Shown here: positions 50,403-63,548 of the stretch, one piece after another
Layout of the letters: each line of letters opens with the position of its first letter
Position numbering within the stretch: the first letter of the stretch is position 1
Source: Paramecium octaurelia
Taxonomy: Eukaryota; Ciliophora; Oligohymenophorea; Peniculida; Parameciidae
Length of the DNA stretch: 64,000 nt
Reading direction: 5' to 3'
Assembly: GCA_905182995.1 (NCBI GenBank)
Contig: CAJJDP010000001.1
Location: 268,001 to 332,000, forward strand
Program-made: the position numbers and the translations under genes
The notes under the pieces: model-generated
Told to the model about the DNA's origin: nothing
The model's input: only the letters and a program-made list of their open reading frames with translations
Database searches by the model: none

Positions 50403-51330
50403 TCATCTTCTTTTTCTTTTGACAATTTTTTTCATGCTTCCTTTGAGTTTCTACCCTTGTGGTTTCTTTATTTTCTTTGTTCCTTTATTAAGCACTTTAT
50501 TTATGGTCTCAAATTCTTAGAAGTCGTCCAGCCTTGTCACATTGGCCTTTCTTTCAGCTATTCTTTCCTTTCTTTTCTCATCCCTTGTAGTAGGCAGCCT
50601 TGTCATATGATCTTCTTCATATTTCCTTTTTTCTATTTGTTTTTCATCTTCAGCCCTTCCATAATACAATTATTATAAGTCTCTCTCTGTCATTTCCTTT
50701 GGTTTATCAGTCTAATTAAATTATAGCATATATTGATACTTCTTAATCATCCAGTATACTCTTAATTAATTTAGCTTTTTGTTATGTTTTTCTAAGCTCC
50801 TCCCTTCTCTCTTATTTTTATTTATTTAAATCACTTTTTGAAAGTGTTGCTGCTAGTTTTGGTGGCACATACTTTTAATTTGGATTATTGATTTTATCAT
50901 TAGCTTCGTCTTTATGAAGATTCTCTATCCTAGGCTTGAGGGTTAATTTCTCCACTTAATCAACAATTTAATCGTCTTCATTGATCTAAGTTTCTTAATA
51001 TTTTGATAATTTGTCAATGGAATATTATAATTTTTTTTAAGCTTAAATAATTTTCTGCAATAAAATTTTATCTTCTATTAACTAATCAACAGGAAACTCA
51101 TCCAAATTTCCATAATTGAGTTTATGTAATAAGTACATATTGAGATGAATCAGATATTTAGCCATTGTTGCATTTTTTGCTCTTAAATATTAGGCAATAT
51201 TATTTTTATTTTCTGTTGTGCAAGTGATAACATGCAGATTATCAATAGATTGCAATTGATCATTAATGGTGGATATCAAATCAGAATAGACTGGAAAATC
51301 TTCATTAAAGTAGGTTAAACCACCACTCAT
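50403..51330 (-). CDS. Neuroguidin/LCP5-like, Sas10/C1D family (ribosome biogenesis)
   Basis: 299 residues, one 28-nt intron. N-terminal helical Sas10/C1D domain, then KYVPPKLAATL, RLPTTRDEKRKERIAERKA and a basic tail ending KKIVKRKRR. The Y-V-P-P-K and R-L-P-x-T-x-x-E-K motifs are typical of Lcp5/neuroguidin, a nucleolar factor of the small-subunit processome for 18S rRNA maturation. Upstream neighbour in a same-strand RNA-processing run. Confidence 0.88.
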
Positions 51331-51386
51331 TATATAAATTAATTTATGATAACGAAATAAAAAAAATATAAAACTATATACTAATA

Positions 51387-51991
51387 TCATTCCAAATTAA
51401 ATTGCACCTTTCTAAAAGCGCTTTCAGCCTGATTTTACTGATTTCTAAATCTACTATACTTCATCTCTTATTTTAAAATGCTTTTACTAGACTTTTCATC
51501 TAGTTGTCCACCTCTTATACTATCTTGCATAAATGAATCTTCATCTCTTGGAGAAGAGATATTTTTTAGATTTAGTTATTGTTCAGTAACAGATTGCAGT
51601 TTTTTGAGCCTACCAGAATCAAAAGATTTTAAAGAGTTTTTAGCTTCGAATGCAACAATAGGAGAATCATTTTATCTTCTTCTCCCTAAGGTGCAAGATG
51701 ATTTAAAAATTTGCTCATCCTTTTCAACTTGCCCTATGAATTAAATTTCCTTCAAGGATTAGCATTGTTCCGATTTTTTACTCTATTGGGACCTTAGTTC
51801 TGGAAAAGCAGGAGTACCACAATCTTCTGTTTTTTTCTAACTATGTTTTACTTACTAAACTCTATAAAGAAATTAATAAAATTTTCATACTCTTATAATT
51901 TTACAGTCTATTTATTTGAATCTTCACGAATAACTATCTCTTAGACATCCTCATCCTCGACAATTTTGCTACAACATTATGCATTCCCCAT
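51387..51991 (-). CDS. Putative N-myristoylated protein, unknown
   Basis: 191 residues, one 29-nt intron (frame closes). It starts MGNAQCCSK: glycine 2 fits N-myristoylation and the two cysteines just after are suited to palmitoylation, so attachment to membranes (plasma or ciliary) is likely. The rest is disordered-looking, rich in S, K, Q, E. No domain. It lies between the LCP5-like and CWC2-like genes on the same strand, without functional link visible. An 88-codon plus-strand ORF here is its shadow. Confidence 0.6.
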
Positions 51992-52030
51992 ATTATAAAA
52001 TAATTATGTAATATAAAATGATGTAAATTA

Positions 52031-53690
52031 TCAATCATCATCAAATAATCGATTTCCACCCCTTCCTCTATTATCTCCCCTTCCACGAGGTCCCCCTCTT
52101 CTATTGCCTCTGTCTCCTCCTCTTTTGCCTTTCCTATCATCCTGGGATCTGTCTCTAATCTGTTGGCCATCAACCTTCTTTCTAAATTACTAATTATTTT
52201 GTTATTCTTTTCTAATAAATCCAAATCAGGAATTACTTCTCTTTATCCTTAACAGCATTAACTAATTTAAGCTTTTCCTCCTCAAACTCTCTCGACATAG
52301 CCTTAGGATTGGGATCCTCATAAGCCCATTTGCACATTATACACTCTTATTAATCCAGGGCTTGTGAATCCATGGCTTCTTTAGCGAATTCAGCCTAGCA
52401 TCTATGTTTATATCTACATTAATAGTATGTCTATTAAAATACCTTATAAATGAGACACCCTTGGCAGGTATAACATTTAAATCATCGATATCCCCCAATG
52501 GACTGAAATGTCTCCATAATGTATCATACATTAAGGCTAATGCTTGAGTACTAGTATCAGCCTTAGGCATTTTATAATGAGTAATATAGATGGCTCTGGT
52601 GTCACTTGTGAAACAACCTATACTATAATAAGTCATAGATGATCAATTATTACCCTTTCATATCCTCTCTATGATTGGCAAATCTAGTTCTACCAAAGAC
52701 ATCCTTACTGTTATCGATTTATTCACACTCATCCATAGTTGGAATTCTGTGATAATATCTACAATTAACTCCTTCTGCACAACAACCCCGAGCAAAGAAC
52801 AAGCAAAAGTAAGTACTAAACTTCTCATATAAGTCTGCCTTAGTATAACCACTATCAATATCTGGATGCATTCTGGTCAATGCAGGATCTTTCTCTTTGT
52901 ATTTGTTTCCATCACTTAAAAATCTATCAAACCATGTGTTGTATTCCTCATCTCCTTATTTATAACCGAATTTTGTCGCCAATGATTCTTCAACTTGCTT
53001 TCTCGCTGGTCTTAACATTACTTTCTGTCTTTTCTAAAATAACTGCTCTCTTTATCTTGCGATGTATTATTTAGGCAAAAATTTAAAAAAATTCCTCTCC
53101 TAATAGTCATACAATCTATGCTCGAATTATCTTCTGTAATCAGACAATTTCTATACTATATCCAATGGCAACTCCCAAACACTTTCCTTTGTTACAGGAT
53201 TATAATAATAATTCTTTTTCCATGTGTCGTCAAACAACACTTACCATGGATATATGATTTTTTGAATCTCATCTGCATTTACAAGTTATCCTCCTTTATT
53301 AATTTGTAATTCTATTGGTTATTTCTGTAAATTTTGAAGTTCTTCATCCTTTTTCTAATTTAATTTTTCTTCAATCTACTTTTCTAATTCCTTTTAATTT
53401 TGATCTGCTTCTTATACTTTTTATTAGTACAATTGATAAGCCTCGATCTTCTTTCTATTTTCTTCCTCCTATTGAATTTCTTTTGAATTAGGTGCTAAAT
53501 GCGCTATTTATTGAATTTTTTGAAAATCAATTCCTATTGGTCTAAAAGGATTTTTCTCTGGTTTTGCTATATCAAATTTCAAATTATCTGAATCTGATTC
53601 ATACTGATCTCCTTCTGAATATGAATATTAATCAACATTTTCTTCCTCTTCTTATTAATATATTTTTTATTAATCCTCTTAATCAGCCAT
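52031..53690 (-). CDS. CWC2/RBM22-like splicing factor with WW, CCCH and RRM domains
   Basis: 526 residues, introns 31, 23, 25 nt (frame closes). Acidic N-terminus and coiled coil, then a WW domain (PWQVLFDDTWKKNYYYNPVT...ESVWELP), then the Torus-like region before FCLFFARGCCAEGVNCRYYH (CCCH zinc finger), then an RRM (RAIYITHYKM...GVSFIRYF...AEFAKEAM) and KWAYEDPNP. The CCCH-RRM block and W-A-x-E-D-P-N-P match Cwc2/RBM22, which contacts U6 RNA in the catalytic spliceosome. It ends in an RGG-rich tail. The WW domain is not part of yeast Cwc2 or human RBM22 as I know them. Confidence 0.9.
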
Positions 53691-54033
53691 TAATTTATAA
53701 TATAATTTTATTATTTCGTATCATATTCTTCAAATTTAAAGATTCATATAATTAAACACTCCATTTACATGAATTATAATACAATACTCCTATGCAAAAA
53801 ATAAAAATTTATTTAAATGTATTTTTACTTTTCAGAGATATCATATAATAATCCTGTTATTCATTGTATACTGATATTATCATCTTAATTATAATAATAG
53901 AACTATTAGAATTCAAATTATTAAAAATAAGGTATACTAATTAAATCTATTTATTTCTTACTCAAAATTTAGTTCAACTCTCTCAGTGAAATCTTTCCAA
54001 CTTTACAATTTCATTAATTTAAAACACAATATC
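53691..54033. other. 343 bp divergent intergenic, no gene seen
   Basis: Between the starts of the CWC2-like and RING-variant genes; presumably holds both promoters. AT-rich, with no coding-like frame and no distinct motif that I can name. Confidence 0.5.
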
Positions 54034-54807
54034 ATGATATAACTTCCAAAAACCCCTTAATACTCTTCTACTACTTTGAAGAATTAAGAAAGTAATTCAA
54101 AGCAAAACATTTAATCACTAAAGGTTGAAAAATCAAGAAATTTCTTAATCGATGAACCTTAAGAGATGTCAATCACTTTGATTAAGGAAAAACCTTGCTA
54201 CAATGAATTAGCTGTTTTCGATACCTCTATAAGATAAAAGATTTCTCCAAATGAAACTAAAATCCTATTGAACAATGATCAATCAAATTTAAATGTTAAT
54301 CACACTGAAGATGCATTATAAAATGCTTAATTTTAAGGATGCTGCTTTTGTAAAGAAAATGAAAATTTAATCCCTATATGTAGATGTTCTTAAGCACACT
54401 TTAAATGTGCAAATAACTTTTTAAAACAAGGCCCTATTTTAGAATAATTAAAATGTCAAAAATGTCATGATTTTAGACAAGTGAACAGTTAGGTATATTT
54501 TGATTTTAGCCTTTGGCAATAAAACAAATGGCATCTATTATTTGAGACCATGTTTCTATTGATTATCTTAATGATAATTGGAATTTTAAGCTACTTTACT
54601 ACCCACTTACTAGAAGAGTCATTTGAGAATGAGAGAATATTAATTTCCTGTTTAGTTTTTTCATATACTGTTTGTTTCATAGTACTAATTTGTATGATTT
54701 CTAAGATCATAAGCCATTTCAAGAAAATAAGCTTTACTATAAAATCATACGATCCTTTATACTAGAAGATTAATCAAAACTATATAAAGTTAATGCAAGA
54801 ACTATGA
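54034..54807 (+). CDS. RING-variant (MARCH-like) membrane E3 ligase
   Basis: 257 residues, intronless. A cysteine/histidine cluster at residues ~103-150 has the form CCFC...CRC...HFKC...CQKC, the C4HC3 RING-CH order of MARCH ligases, followed by two membrane helices (TMFLLIILMIIGILSYFTT and LISCLVFSYTVCFIVLICM). Such proteins ubiquitinate membrane cargo. The N-terminal ~100 residues are polar. Spacing in the finger is somewhat short, so ligase activity is inferred. Confidence 0.78.
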
Positions 54808-54941
54808 CTTGAATATATATATATATTATTATTAAAAATTATAAATTATAGATACAATATTAACTATTTGTAATATAGGTTTTTGAAATACATCTTATAG
54901 TAGGTTATCATTTTTAGTTAGAATTTTAATTAATATTTTTA

Positions 54942-55590
54942 ATGCAAAAATATTTTTTTATTCTAGTTATTTTTGCCACGTGCAGCAATGCTCTCACATT
55001 TTATCTCACAGAAGGAAAACAAAGATGCTTTTTAGATGAATATACTGCAAATACAGTTGTTATTGGCGCTCATTAATTACTGGATAAAGTCTAACCTAAT
55101 GGAGGGGGAGTTGAATTGAGTGTTCTTGATCCAGATAATTAAGTGATTTTAACAAAAATGACTAATAGTGATGAAGGAAAGTTTACATTTACAACAAAAA
55201 AATAAGGAAGATACTAAGTTTGTTTGAAAATGTCAAATAGCAAGGGATGGTTTGGAGATAAGAAATAACCATTATATTTCTTAAGAATTAAGCAAGGAGA
55301 AAATCAAGAATTTTAATCTGCTGCAAAGGAGAGTCAAGTATTTATTAGAGTATTACTTTAAGATTACAGGATTAAAGCAAAAAATTAAGTCACTCTAAAA
55401 ATAAGAGGATGATTTTATTAAACTATAATTAATGAACAGAGAAAACGAGGATAAGCTAAGTATAGAGAACATTAAAATTAATGATAATGTGTTCAATGCC
55501 ACCTTAATTCAAATAGTTGTCATTATTGGTGCAGGAGTATTTCAAATTTACTCTTTAAGGAAATTTTTTGCATAAAAAATATATTATTGA
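54942..55590 (+). CDS. p24/TMED-family cargo receptor
   Basis: 207 residues, one 25-nt intron. Signal peptide MQKYFFILVIFATCSNA, a GOLD domain beginning LTFYLTEGKQRCFLDEY with the two family cysteines (RCF and later YQVCLKM), a coiled-coil stalk, one membrane helix LIQIVVIIGAGVFQIYSL and a short cytoplasmic tail RKFFAQKIYY with aromatic residues for COPII binding. p24 proteins cycle between ER and Golgi carrying GPI-anchored and other cargo. Confidence 0.93.
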
Positions 55591-55607
55591 TTGTATTTAT
55601 AAATTAT

Positions 55608-56619
55608 TCAATACATTTTAAGTACTTAATTTCCATATGTACCCAACGAACTTCTTTAATTTAAGTATGGGTTCTAGTTGTATCCTGGAATTGGATTTAA
55701 GAGAGTATTGTGCACTGAAGGATCAATTTAATTGTTTTCAATGCTTCTAAACTAATTTTGTTATATTTTTAAATATACCCCATTGCTCATAACTTATGAA
55801 CCATTTTGATTTTTAGTACTTTACTCCTTTTCAAAGATTTATTTTTACAATGAATCTCTCATCATTTATTTATTATATAGTTAACTTTATTTTTTTTATT
55901 GGGCTTCCATCTCTTCTTTATATTATACATTTTCAATTCCTCTATTAATCATATTTTCAATTTAGTATTATTTATCACTACCAATCTTTTCTGCAAAGTT
56001 TTTTTACATTCTATCCTATTACTCTGCTACTTGTCTATAATACTAATATTTAAAAAATTTAAATACATCTCTGTATTATTTTTGCTTCTCTGTTATTCTA
56101 AATTCTTCATCTCTTTAATTTAGCTATTCCTTAATTTTTTCTTGTTCCTGCTATTCTTTTTATTGCATAATTTTTCTCATTTTATCATCCATAGATGCTT
56201 AAGCTATTTATTTCATTTAATGTTATTATAGCATTTTCTATTGCTTCTACATTTCCTAATATTATTATGCCTGAGAGACAAGGTTGAATTCATCTTGAAT
56301 TTATTTTTATTTGATGTTGTTTTGATTTTATTTTTTTTAGTTGATGCTTTATTCATATGCTTCGCTTAATTCTCTTTATTTTATCTTTTATATTTATTTG
56401 CTCTAGAGCTCGTCATACTCCAAGGCTTTTGCTTGTTCTTGGAGTATTTATTGCTCTTGTTCAATTACTCTTCTTTTTTGATCCTATTGTTATTATTATC
56501 GATATTGTTGCTGTTCTTCGAGAGTATTTCTAGTTTGGAGATAAATAGTAATAATTACTTGAGTAACTGTTTCTAAAATTACATTAAATTTAATATTAAA
56601 ATATATTTACAAAACTCAT
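55608..56619 (-). CDS. Glutamine-rich coiled-coil protein
   Basis: 328 residues with a 25-nt intron near the start; a 27-nt in-frame stretch near the 3' end may be another (then 319). Nearly all is charged coiled coil with very many glutamines, mostly TAA/TAG codons, which makes the plus strand look like a long hydrophobic ORF. The C-terminus (NTLLNPIPGYNQNPYL) is non-coiled. No family recognised. Stop is 17 bp from the convergent p24 stop. Confidence 0.65.
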
Positions 56620-56742
56620 CTAAAATATTGTTATATTTAGGTAATAAATAAAGAAAATGTGATCACAGTAAATATTCTTTTTATTCGAGTGTTACAATTA
56701 TATATATTTATTAATTGATTCATATTGAATTATTGTTTTAAG

Positions 56743-58656
<1,914 letters not shown>

Positions 58657-58879
58657 TTATTATATTATATCATCTATCCTATTTCGCTATAAACACTTGT
58701 ATTTATATCCTTAGAATCTCAGAATCTCAGAAAAATGATAACATTAATAAATCTTTATTCTGGGTAAAAAATATTAAAACATGTCAAAAAGGAGTTCTTA
58801 TATTTTCTAAAGTTATTTAATATACGTAGATTTATTTAACACAAAATTGGATGAATTTTTAAATACATATAAGAATGAA

Positions 58880-60488
58880 TCACCAAAGTAAATCTTGAAT
58901 TAAGGCCTAATTAAGTTTTCGCCTAAAATGATTACAATAAATACTTTTTAGTAACACCAAAGTTTACAAAATCAAACTTAACAATATTCTCACTTATTTT
59001 GATCTCCATTTAGTCTTCAATCAACCTGGGCTTGCTTTATATTTTTTTTTCGTGATTTCTCGTTGAATAATTTTGGAGAGATTGCCATGTGCCATTTGCC
59101 GACTCTCTGATACCTTCACCATCATGTATGAACCACCTGAATATAAATAAATATATACTCATTGTTTTTATATATTATTTGTGCTTATCTTCTAGAAACA
59201 GTATTAATATTAATTATGACATCACATTCTTGGGATCTTCCAATTTTAAATACATATTCTTCATCATATTTGGCAATGAATATATGAGTTTGAATTTAAT
59301 TGATAGAAGGACTATTGAAGGCAAACTTCAAATAGGGTCTATCATATTAACTTAATTTGTGTGGAGCTCTCTATCTCAAATTATTAGTTCTGAATTCATT
59401 TATTAAAGTATTTAACTATTCACTCTCTTCTAATGAAAGCCCATGAATCTTAGCCCCTTTTCTTATGTGTTCTTTTGCAAGAGCATTGTAGAACTGATTT
59501 AAATCTTTGGTTCTTTTTTATTTGATTTTTATGGGCTTAGATTTAATTTCCATAATATGAAAGTATGTATCAGCTCCAATCAGATATGTATTATGTAATT
59601 GCATAAGTTTTAAGTTGTCCTTCTTAATTTTTAAGAATGTTCCTGTCTTAGTTGCATTATCTGTTAAATAAAACTAAGGCTTTTCTCTAAGAGATATGAA
59701 TATTATTACTTAATAAATGAGTAGATATGTTATTTAATTGAAAATGGCAATTTCCTAGCATGCTTATTTGACTTAAATAATGAAAAAAATAGAAGAACTG
59801 ATTTGGTTAGAAGGTTTGAATACGAGAATCCTTTTTCTGTCGAAAGTTTACAATGGAGTTTTTCAACATTTTTATCGCCATGAGGCAAATCTAAAGTTTT
59901 GGAGTTGAAATAATTACATATATCACAATTTTCTGAACTATCATCCTATAATTTTTTTCTTCCTATAGTTATTTCCTATTTGTATTAATTTCCCAAAATT
60001 CTAATTGATTATTATTCAGAAACTTACCTGTCATATTAGAGGATGTATTCAGCATCAATTTGGCTTGAATGCTGTTTAAAGACACTTATACGAATGTGTG
60101 GTTCATTTTCATTTAATTTGTCACTTTATTTCATCTGTTTCTATAATGGCTATTCTAGAATCATCAACTAATCCTATTAAGCTATCTAGTCTCGATTAGT
60201 TTACGTTTAAATTATTGATTATTGATTTTGGTTCAGTGGATGTTAAATCTAAGTAGTAATAATAAACATTAAGAATACATTATCATCCTCTATCACAATA
60301 CAATTGTCTGATGAGTTTCCAATTATAAGTTAATGATAAAATGAGCTCAATTGTTGAGGGTAATTGTTCGGATTATAAGGAGGAATCATAGGAACGGCAA
60401 CTTGGCGAAGGTAAGGTAAATAATAATCTAAAAATATTTTCAATCAATTACAAAATTGGAAAGGCTTGGGATAAAGTTGATAACTCAT
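58880..60488 (-). CDS. FHA-domain protein (two to three FHA-like modules)
   Basis: 485 residues, seven exons (introns 24, 30, 27, 26, 22, 22 nt; frame closes). The C-terminal FHA is clear: FKIGRSQECDVIININTVSR, then WFIHDGEGIRESANGTWQSL with the SANGT turn. Before it are LTDNATKTGTFLKI (the NGT-like turn of a second module) and LIIGNSSDNCIVIEDD near the start (a possible third). FHA domains bind phosphothreonine peptides in signalling scaffolds. No kinase or enzyme domain. Between it and the CDPK stop are 223 bp of spacer holding an AATCTCAG doublet. Confidence 0.82.
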
Positions 60489-60775
60489 TCTCAGCTGTGT
60501 ATATTTTTGAATAAAATAATTATTTTTATAATTATTTGTATATATTCACTTATGAAAATCCAATACTTTTTTCAATTATAATAAAGAAAAATTTACTGTT
60601 TCTATTGTTTTTCATTTATTTAATATTTCAGCTTAAAAGATCAAATATCTGTGACTTACTATACAAAAGATATTATCGATATTTAAGGAATAAAAATCAA
60701 GTAAAGTGTATAGTGTTATTTTTAACCATTGAAACATCATATTTCTAAGTTTACTGTTATTTTAAGTTTACAATC

Positions 60776-61426
60776 ATGACATAAGTGTTGGATCTATTGG
60801 AAAGGATTGATATTATTGGAAATTGTTGTAAAGCCAAACTATATTTCAATAAAATAAAGAATATATTGTTATTAAAAAAAAATGTTTTTAATAAATCATC
60901 CTAGTCTTCTACTTTATTTCACTCTGTTAGAAGATCAAGAAGCCAACAAGAGAGAATTCATACTTAAATAATTTTCATTTTAAAGTGCGCCCTCTATTCA
61001 GACTTTTAGGTTCTTAAATTTTTAATTTTGAAGAAAAAGACAAGTCCAATAAGAATTAGAAATTTAAACCATAAAAAACAGCTATTCTTTCAAGAGATAA
61101 AGTAAATAGTAATTTTCTAAAATTTGCAAAATTTTGAATAAATATAGAATTTGTAAAGATAATCTTATGAATGTTAAGAAAATCATTAAGATGAATTTTC
61201 AGAGTTATTTAAATAAATGTCAAAAAGCTTAGAAAACTATAGTCTTAATTTATAGACATAATAGATTTTCTAAAATAAAATAGGAAAATGCCTTAATATT
61301 TTTCCTTATTGCTTTTCTAAAATTATATATATATTGAGTTTCATATTTTACAATATCAATAATACAACATATTATCAAATGGCAGATTAAAAATCACTTA
61401 AGAAACTTTGCATTAACAAAAGTTGA
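60776..61426 (+). CDS. Probable gene, unknown; 3' end uncertain
   Basis: Open from ATG 60776 for 216 codons to TGA 61424-61426. The first two thirds look protein-like and basic (LDLLERIDIIGNCCKAKLYF, SVRRSRSQQERIH, DEFSELFKQMSKSLENYSLN), while the last ~50 codons look like spacer and overlap the convergent gene by 33 bp. An earlier stop is possible if a 26-nt intron at about 61153-61178 is spliced (TGA near 61192). No family recognised. The 287 bp upstream contain no convincing gene. Confidence 0.4.
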
Positions 61427-61891
61427 CAATTCCTTCAGAAGCTATTTATACTCATTCGGTAATTATTTCACTTCCTCATCCGATATTGATTAAAAGGTAG
61501 AGCAAAGTTTGTGCAATTATTCTTAACTTAAAAGTTTATTGACAATAAGTTCTTTTTTATTTGAGGAATTGGAGGATTTGAAGGATTGGACATTCTATTA
61601 TTTACTGGACAATTTTTCATGAGTGATGCATTAAAATTAAGAATTATTTTTAAAGGATTCTAGTTAATTCTTATTTTGAATTGATTGATTTGTGTTACAT
61701 CTATCTTAGATTTTATTTTGGTGTTGAGTAAGATTAATTTTTGATTTAATGTTAGAACTGAATTTTTGAGGGGAACTCTAAGTTTTAATGTAATTTTTTT
61801 AGGGACTTTTTGTTATTTCATTTGATTAAATTTGTGCTTTTAGGTTTCTTCTAAAATCATTAAATTGTTAGAGCAAGTCACTAGACTTCAT
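61394..61891 (-). CDS. Small polar protein, unknown
   Basis: 165 residues, no intron, starting MKSSDLLQQFNDFRRNLKAQ and ending VNAKFLK. Serine, asparagine, glutamine and lysine dominate; a short helix at the end (DEEVKQLPNEYKQLLKELSTF) is the only ordered-looking part. No domain known to me. It is divergent from LC8, whose start is 65 bp away, suggesting a shared promoter. Confidence 0.6.
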
Positions 61892-61956
61892 GTGACAGTT
61901 AATAATAAATATAATTTCTGTAATTTATTTAGGAATAAATAAATTTATTGAATAAT

Positions 61957-62250
61957 ATGAGTGATTAGACACAGTAAATAAAAATCAAATTATGCGATAT
62001 GACAAGTGAGTTGTTGAAGGATGTACAATACATAATATTGGAAAATTTGAGGAAGCACAGTAATGAAAAAGATATTGCATATTATATCAAGAGAGAGTAT
62101 ATTCAATAATCACTATTTAGGTTAGATAAAAGGCACTTAGGTCCTTGGCACTGTATTGTGGGTAAAAACTTTGGTCTGTTTGTGACACATGAGGAAGGAT
62201 ATTACCTCTAAGCGATAAAGGGATAAATAACAGTTGTTGTCTGGAAATGA
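61957..62250 (+). CDS. LC8-type dynein light chain
   Basis: 97 residues without introns. Matches the LC8 fold order: [36 protein letters not shown], then [20 protein letters not shown] and YYLQAIKGQITVVVWK. The G-x-W-x-C-I-V-G-x-x-F and hydrophobic C-terminal strands are diagnostic. It is a dimeric hub of dynein and other complexes in cytoplasm and cilia. This copy differs from the very conserved animal sequence (H-R-H-L-G in place of the usual D-x-K-Y-N-P-T-W), so it is likely one of the divergent ciliate paralogues. Confidence 0.93.
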
Positions 62251-62308
62251 AAGATTATGAAACTTTCTTATTTTTTTAATGATATATTATATAGTTGTGT
62301 AAATGTTG

Positions 62309-63453
62309 TCAAATTAATTTACGACAAACGGGACATTGTTATTTAATTATTATCCATTGTTAGAGACAATGATCATGGAAGTGATGCCTATGTTAAAATA
62401 TAGATTTACATATAGCTGCATGGTAACTATATAATTTTATCATTTTCAACGTAATCACACATACAAATGTTGCATTATGAAATAGAAATTTCCATAGAAT
62501 TATGATAATGAAATACGCGCATTTTCTATATTTTATTCTAAGATAATCTATTAACAACAATACTTTGGTTTGTATTTTTTGGACAATATTGCGAGTGGAT
62601 TTGTAGATGAATAAGAAGAGTATTATGGGCATGTAGAAAGCCATCGAAATAACAGCTAGTCCAAAGCCAATAATGAGAAATGCTGAAAATAAGTAGCCAA
62701 TTAATAAAAGTAAAAAGGTTACATTGTTTAAATCTAATAGATTAATGTGGGTTAATTACTATCATCGCAATCATTAGAATCTGATTAGAAATAGGCTACA
62801 TTTCCTCCTGTGAAGATCATATAGTAAACGAATTGGTTATACACCTTCATGATTCTCGTATATTTGTTGAGAACTTCAGCCTAATGGATAATCTCGTATT
62901 AAGTGAATGGTGGTTCAGCATTTAATTCTTCCTCTGAGATTTCTCGAGTGGATAATTTCATCTTGATGAGAGTTTTGATTTATGCTCGTCTTGGATATAT
63001 TTAATTATTACCTATTCCTTTCTTGCATGCCACTTAGATTCATTGATTCGTCTGATGTTTTTGTTAACATATCAGCCAAAACCAATAGGAAAATATCCTT
63101 AGAGTTCATCTGCAATGAATATAACACTGCTAAGTAACTACCTTATGATTATTGAAATACCGAATGGAATTGAAAAATTCATACATGCCCACAATTGTTA
63201 ACCATACAACCAAAGGATTGACCTCGCACTTTTTATCCCTCTACTATAAACTGTAAAAGCAAGCAAGATATTTTCCGAAACTAAAAAGTAGGTAAAAACC
63301 TGATGTCAAGAAAAAGAAAATACCAATATATTTGTAAGATTATTTGAATTAGGATCTAAAAAGCAGTTTAAGCAATTTAAATTTCTTTTCGTCTTCATCC
63401 TTGGTAACATATTTGATTTAGTTCTCGGAACTTTCTTCAATTTATCTATTCAT
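62309..63453 (-). CDS. Multi-span membrane RING-H2 ubiquitin ligase
   Basis: About 340-350 residues with several short introns, not all placed exactly. Cytoplasmic acidic start MNRQIEESSENQIKYVTKDE, membrane helices around YIGIFFFLTSGFYLLF and VVWLTIVGMYEFF, a middle loop, then helices near VTFLLLLIGYLFSAFLIIGF. The C-terminus is a RING-H2 finger: CNICMCDYVENDKIIQLPC, HHFHDHCLQQW, CPVCRKLI, complete with the 22-nt intron inside it. Such proteins ubiquitinate membrane substrates, often at ER or endosome. Confidence 0.8.
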
Positions 63454-63548
63454 AAATATATATTATAATTGGAAACTTAAATTTGAAATAATTGAATTCA
63501 GATAATTATCATTGTACAGCAAATATATATATATAATAAATAATATAA

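Noticed and set aside
50307-50678. Plus-strand ORF of 123 codons
   Set aside because: Overlaps the well-supported CWC15 start and LCP5-like end on the minus strand; no family content.
51478-51744. Plus-strand ORF of 88 codons
   Set aside because: The minus strand has a frame-consistent two-exon gene with an acylation-type start; the plus ORF is its shadow.
55899-56123. Plus-strand hydrophobic ORF (MGFHLFFILYIF...)
   Set aside because: Complement of the glutamine-rich coiled-coil gene at 55608-56619.
58715-58735. AATCTCAG doublet downstream of the CDPK
   Set aside because: Only two 8-bp copies in a short spacer; no evidence of a functional element.
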